From Nitrospiria bacterium (GTDB taxonomy: Bacteria > Nitrospirota > CAKKRA01 > 9FT-COMBO-42-15), in NCBI GenBank assembly GCA_919902475.1, contig CAKKRA010000411.1, forward strand, positions 1 through 15,558: a DNA stretch of 15,558 nucleotides, in the 5' to 3' direction. Both the position numbers and the translations under genes were made by a program. A model generated the notes under the pieces. The model did not search any database. It was not told where the DNA came from and worked only from the letters and a program-made list of their open reading frames with translations. This document shows positions 13,953 to 15,558 of this stretch, one piece after another. Positions within the stretch are counted from its first letter, which is position 1, and each line of letters opens with the position of its first letter.

Positions 13953-14411
13953 TTAAAACTTACCTAATGCAAAAAAACCTACTAACTTCTCATTGGTCTC
14001 CCTTAGCCTTGTAGATAATGTCCTGCAAAAGGTCCAGAGAAGTTTGTAGGCAATCTCCTTATTAAAATATAAAAGATTATCCAAATCAGATTTTGAAATG
14101 GTCATTACTACTGCGTCTTCATTGGCAATTGCGTCAGCAGAGCGCGGAAAATCATCAATAAGCGCCATCTCGCCAAAATAATCTCCTGATTTGAGCACTG
14201 CGAGCGCCTCTTCACCAATATTTGGTATCACCTTGCTTATGCGGATTGCGCCTTCAGTAATAATGTAAAACTTATCTCCGAAGGAGCCTTCTTTAAATAT
14301 TATATCGCCTTTTTTATATGAGACGTTCTGGCATATCTTTGTAATCTCGCCAAGCTCCTTTTGTGTCAGACCTTCAAAGAAATATATCTTTTTTAATATC
14401 TCCTCTGTCAT
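13953..14411 (-). CDS. Stand-alone cyclic-nucleotide-binding-domain protein (Crp-like sensor without DNA-binding domain)
   Basis: The 152 residues contain one cNMP-binding domain. An N-terminal helix (FFEGLTQKELGEI) precedes the beta roll KKGDIIFKEGSFGDKFYIITEG (about 33-54). The phosphate-binding cassette GDYFGEMALIDDFPRSADA (76-94) has E81 and R90, the two residues that contact cyclic nucleotide. A C-terminal helix runs from about 106 to 140. There is no winged-helix DNA-binding domain as in Crp/Fnr, so it probably acts through a partner. The ATG overlaps the yraN stop as ATGA (4 bases), and the next gene follows after 2 bases. The ligand (cAMP, cGMP or another) cannot be told from the sequence. 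Confidence 0.9.
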   Translation of the reverse strand: MTEEILKKIYFFEGLTQKELGEITKICQNVSYKKGDIIFKEGSFGDKFYIITEGAIRISKVIPNIGEEALAVLKSGDYFGEMALIDDFPRSADAIANEDAVVMTISKSDLDNLLYFNKEIAYKLLWTFCRTLSTRLRETNEKLVGFFALGKF

Positions 14412-14782
14412 ATAAACCTCATGTTGTCAGGTTCAAAGGCATTCTTAAATAATTCTATATTTTTTGTGTCATCAAAGATGCTTATAGCAATAACATCAAA
14501 GCGGAGGCCCCTATCCTTAATCCTTTTAGAAGAAATGTAGCTCATTGCACTTTTTACAATATGCTGCTGCTTCTTTCTGTTTACTGCCAGTTGAGGAACT
14601 GCAAAGGTCGGATTCTTCCTTGCCTTAACCTCAATGAAAACGAGTGCTGAACCGTCATAGGCAATTATATCTATCTCGCCAAAAGGGGTTCTGTAATTCT
14701 GCTCAACAATCTTATAGCCCTCCTTTTTCAGAAAGGCTGCAGCCATATCCTCCCCTTTTTCTCCTAATATTTGTTTATTCAT
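14408..14782 (-). CDS. yraN: YraN/UPF0102 family endonuclease-like protein
   Basis: The protein has a restriction-endonuclease-like fold of the UPF0102 family. The usual core is visible: LGEKGEDMAAAFLKKEGYKIVEQNYR at the N terminus, then GEIDIIAYDG with the metal-binding Asp and FIEVKAR with the E-x-K motif, followed by the QQHIVKSAMSY helix. The reading frame extends upstream to a TTG at 14815, but family members begin close to the LG(x)xGE helix, so the ATG at 14782 (about 124 residues) is preferred. The Shine-Dalgarno signal there is weak. It overlaps the next gene by 4 bases. The cellular role of the family is poorly known; a DNA-repair or recombination nuclease is plausible. Confidence 0.88.
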   Translation of the reverse strand: MNKQILGEKGEDMAAAFLKKEGYKIVEQNYRTPFGEIDIIAYDGSALVFIEVKARKNPTFAVPQLAVNRKKQQHIVKSAMSYISSKRIKDRGLRFDVIAISIFDDTKNIELFKNAFEPDNMRFI

Positions 14783-14834
14783 TATATCACACAAAAAAAC
14801 CTTTTTAAAGGCCAAAGTTTTATCTTAAATTATC

Positions 14835-14859
14835 AAAAAAAAATAGGTTATATTTTTTT
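14835..14859. terminator. Weak AT-rich inverted repeat after the FeoA-like gene
   Basis: AAAAAAATA (14837-14845) and TATTTTTTT (14851-14859) form a 9-bp A/T stem around a 5-base loop overlapping the FeoA-like stop codon. On the minus strand the sequence continues in a T-run. The lack of G/C pairs makes efficient termination doubtful. Confidence 0.3.
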
Positions 14860-15183
14860 CACCCAAACTACTGACGCCACATCATTACACACATCATAAA
14901 ACCTTTCTTCAACCTTTATTATAACCGGGCCGTTGTTAGGGGATTTTGCAGCAACAGCTACCTCCAGTCCTTTTACAAAGGCTGGATTGTGTCCCACCCT
15001 AACCATGTGGTCAAGGTCGTGGTCAGTCTCAGATATCCTTTCAACTATCCCCTTTTCGCCTTCAGGCAACTCTGCAAGATTAATCAGCCCTGCCTCCCTT
15101 GCAGCCTTAGCGCCAGGCGTGTTGATATAATCAAAGGGAATATGAGGAGTGTCGCAGGTATTGCACTTGTCTTTGTCTTCCAT
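14848..15183 (-). CDS. FeoA-like SH3 domain protein with N-terminal CxxC
   Basis: A 111-residue protein. From residue 33 it matches the FeoA/DtxR-C-terminal SH3-like barrel: LINLAELPEGEKGIVERIS, then DLDHMVRVGHNPAFVKGLEVAVAAKSP, NGPVIIKVEERFYDVCNDVASVVWV. The loop following GE(K)G and the conserved NxGP(V)xxKV are typical. Unlike plain FeoA (about 75 residues) it has an N-terminal extension with C7-xx-C10 and His14, and a Cys (C99) near the C terminus, which may bind a metal. No feoB is present nearby. It has no signal peptide. Start ATG at 15183; the Shine-Dalgarno signal is weak. A role in iron handling or as a small regulatory adaptor is an inference from the fold only. Confidence 0.65.
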   Translation of the reverse strand: MEDKDKCNTCDTPHIPFDYINTPGAKAAREAGLINLAELPEGEKGIVERISETDHDLDHMVRVGHNPAFVKGLEVAVAAKSPNNGPVIIKVEERFYDVCNDVASVVWVKKI

Positions 15184-15273
15184 AGTATTCTGACTTAATT
15201 GCTAATATTCATCTAATAACATTCTAATATAAGATGTCCTATGAGAGCAGCAGATGTATTGTGATACTGCCTG

Positions 15274-15558
15274 TTAACCAAGCGGGCCTTTTAAAAGACG
15301 GATGTCATCAATCCAGACAGTGCCCTTGCCGTCAATAACAAGGTTTAATTTTACATTGTCAGGATTTTCACCCTTATTTAAGAAGAAGGGCGTCTCTTCA
15401 GTTGTCCAGTTTGTGGTGCCTGTCAAAGGTGTCTGAAGGCCTCGTGAGAAAAACTCGCCTTTGCCTGAAAAATTACACCACATCTCTAAAAACACCTTGC
15501 CCTCCACGCCTTCAGTGCGAAGCCTTGCCTGATAAACCAGACGGGCATTTTCAATATC
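15274..15558 (-). CDS. C-terminal end of a protein with a carbohydrate-binding-like beta-sandwich (runs off the right edge)
   Basis: The frame is open through the right edge (94 codons before the TAA at 15274). A GTG at 15507 is not needed as a start. The peptide reads as one beta-sandwich: VYQARLRTEGVEGKVFLEM, CNFSGKGEFFSRG, TGTTNWTTEETPFFLNKGE, NPDNVKLNLVIDGKGTVWID, then IRLLKGPLG. The end GKGTVWIDDIRL is typical of galactose-binding-like or CBM4/9-type domains, in which the last strand carries an IDD motif. It probably forms the extracytoplasmic C terminus of a larger protein. The upstream part and its enzyme or anchor are not in the window. Confidence 0.6.
   Translation of the reverse strand, partial: DIENARLVYQARLRTEGVEGKVFLEMWCNFSGKGEFFSRGLQTPLTGTTNWTTEETPFFLNKGENPDNVKLNLVIDGKGTVWIDDIRLLKGPLG

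Noticed and set aside
14781..14786. TATAAT on the minus strand as a promoter for yraN
   Set aside because: It overlaps the preferred ATG, and initiation would fall inside the gene and miss the conserved N-terminal motif. The paired upstream hexamer is weak.
15184..15273. A promoter for the FeoA-like gene in the 90-base gap
   Set aside because: Only loose -10-like TATATT sequences are present, with no acceptable -35 at 16-18 bases. I cannot support a specific site.

Overview
The window comes from a moderately AT-rich genome of a Gram-negative (diderm) bacterium. The evidence for a diderm is an outer-membrane beta-barrel protein ending in Phe, FtsEX next to an EnvC-like LytM activator, and a periplasmic CtpA-type protease. 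A complete NADH-oxidising module (NuoE, NuoF, start of NuoG) sits with separate NuoC and NuoD. A lineage such as Nitrospirota or a former deltaproteobacterial group would fit, but the sequence alone does not settle the phylum.

Region 1 (1-4532, minus strand) is the front of a nuo operon for respiratory complex I: nuoA-B-C-D-E-F and the first 29 codons of nuoG, which runs off the left edge. Junctions are 4-base overlaps to 6-base gaps, except nuoC-nuoD, where 124 bases hold a strong hairpin and a small one. Region 2 (4533-4743) is a divergent control region. A consensus-like promoter for nuo (minus) and a near-perfect promoter for a PilZ gene (plus) share almost the same -35 bases. The predicted nuo leader also contains a palindromic element of about 100 bases with two mutually exclusive pairings.

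Region 3 (4744-7586, plus strand) has a PilZ-domain (probable c-di-GMP effector) gene overlapping by 4 bases a gene for a two-part exported protein: signal peptide, M1-aminopeptidase-like domain with a degenerate zinc site, and an Omp85/surface-antigen-like beta-barrel. This second gene is cut by a single in-frame TAG at codon 390. The frame stays open on both sides, so it is one 840-codon gene with one nonsense codon. It ends immediately next to ctpA on the other strand, with no bases between the two stop codons.

Region 4 (7587-15183, minus strand) is a compact gene train, read right to left: FeoA-like protein, yraN, a lone cyclic-nucleotide-binding-domain protein, an unrecognised 116-residue protein, split transketolase (N and C halves), ftsE, ftsX, an envC-like amidase activator, and ctpA with its own likely promoter. 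The last four fit a cell-separation and peptidoglycan-remodelling module: FtsEX would gate the EnvC-like coiled coil, and CtpA could trim envelope hydrolases. At the right edge is the 3' end of a gene whose product resembles a carbohydrate-binding-like beta-sandwich.

No RNA genes, CRISPR arrays or intact transposons were seen.
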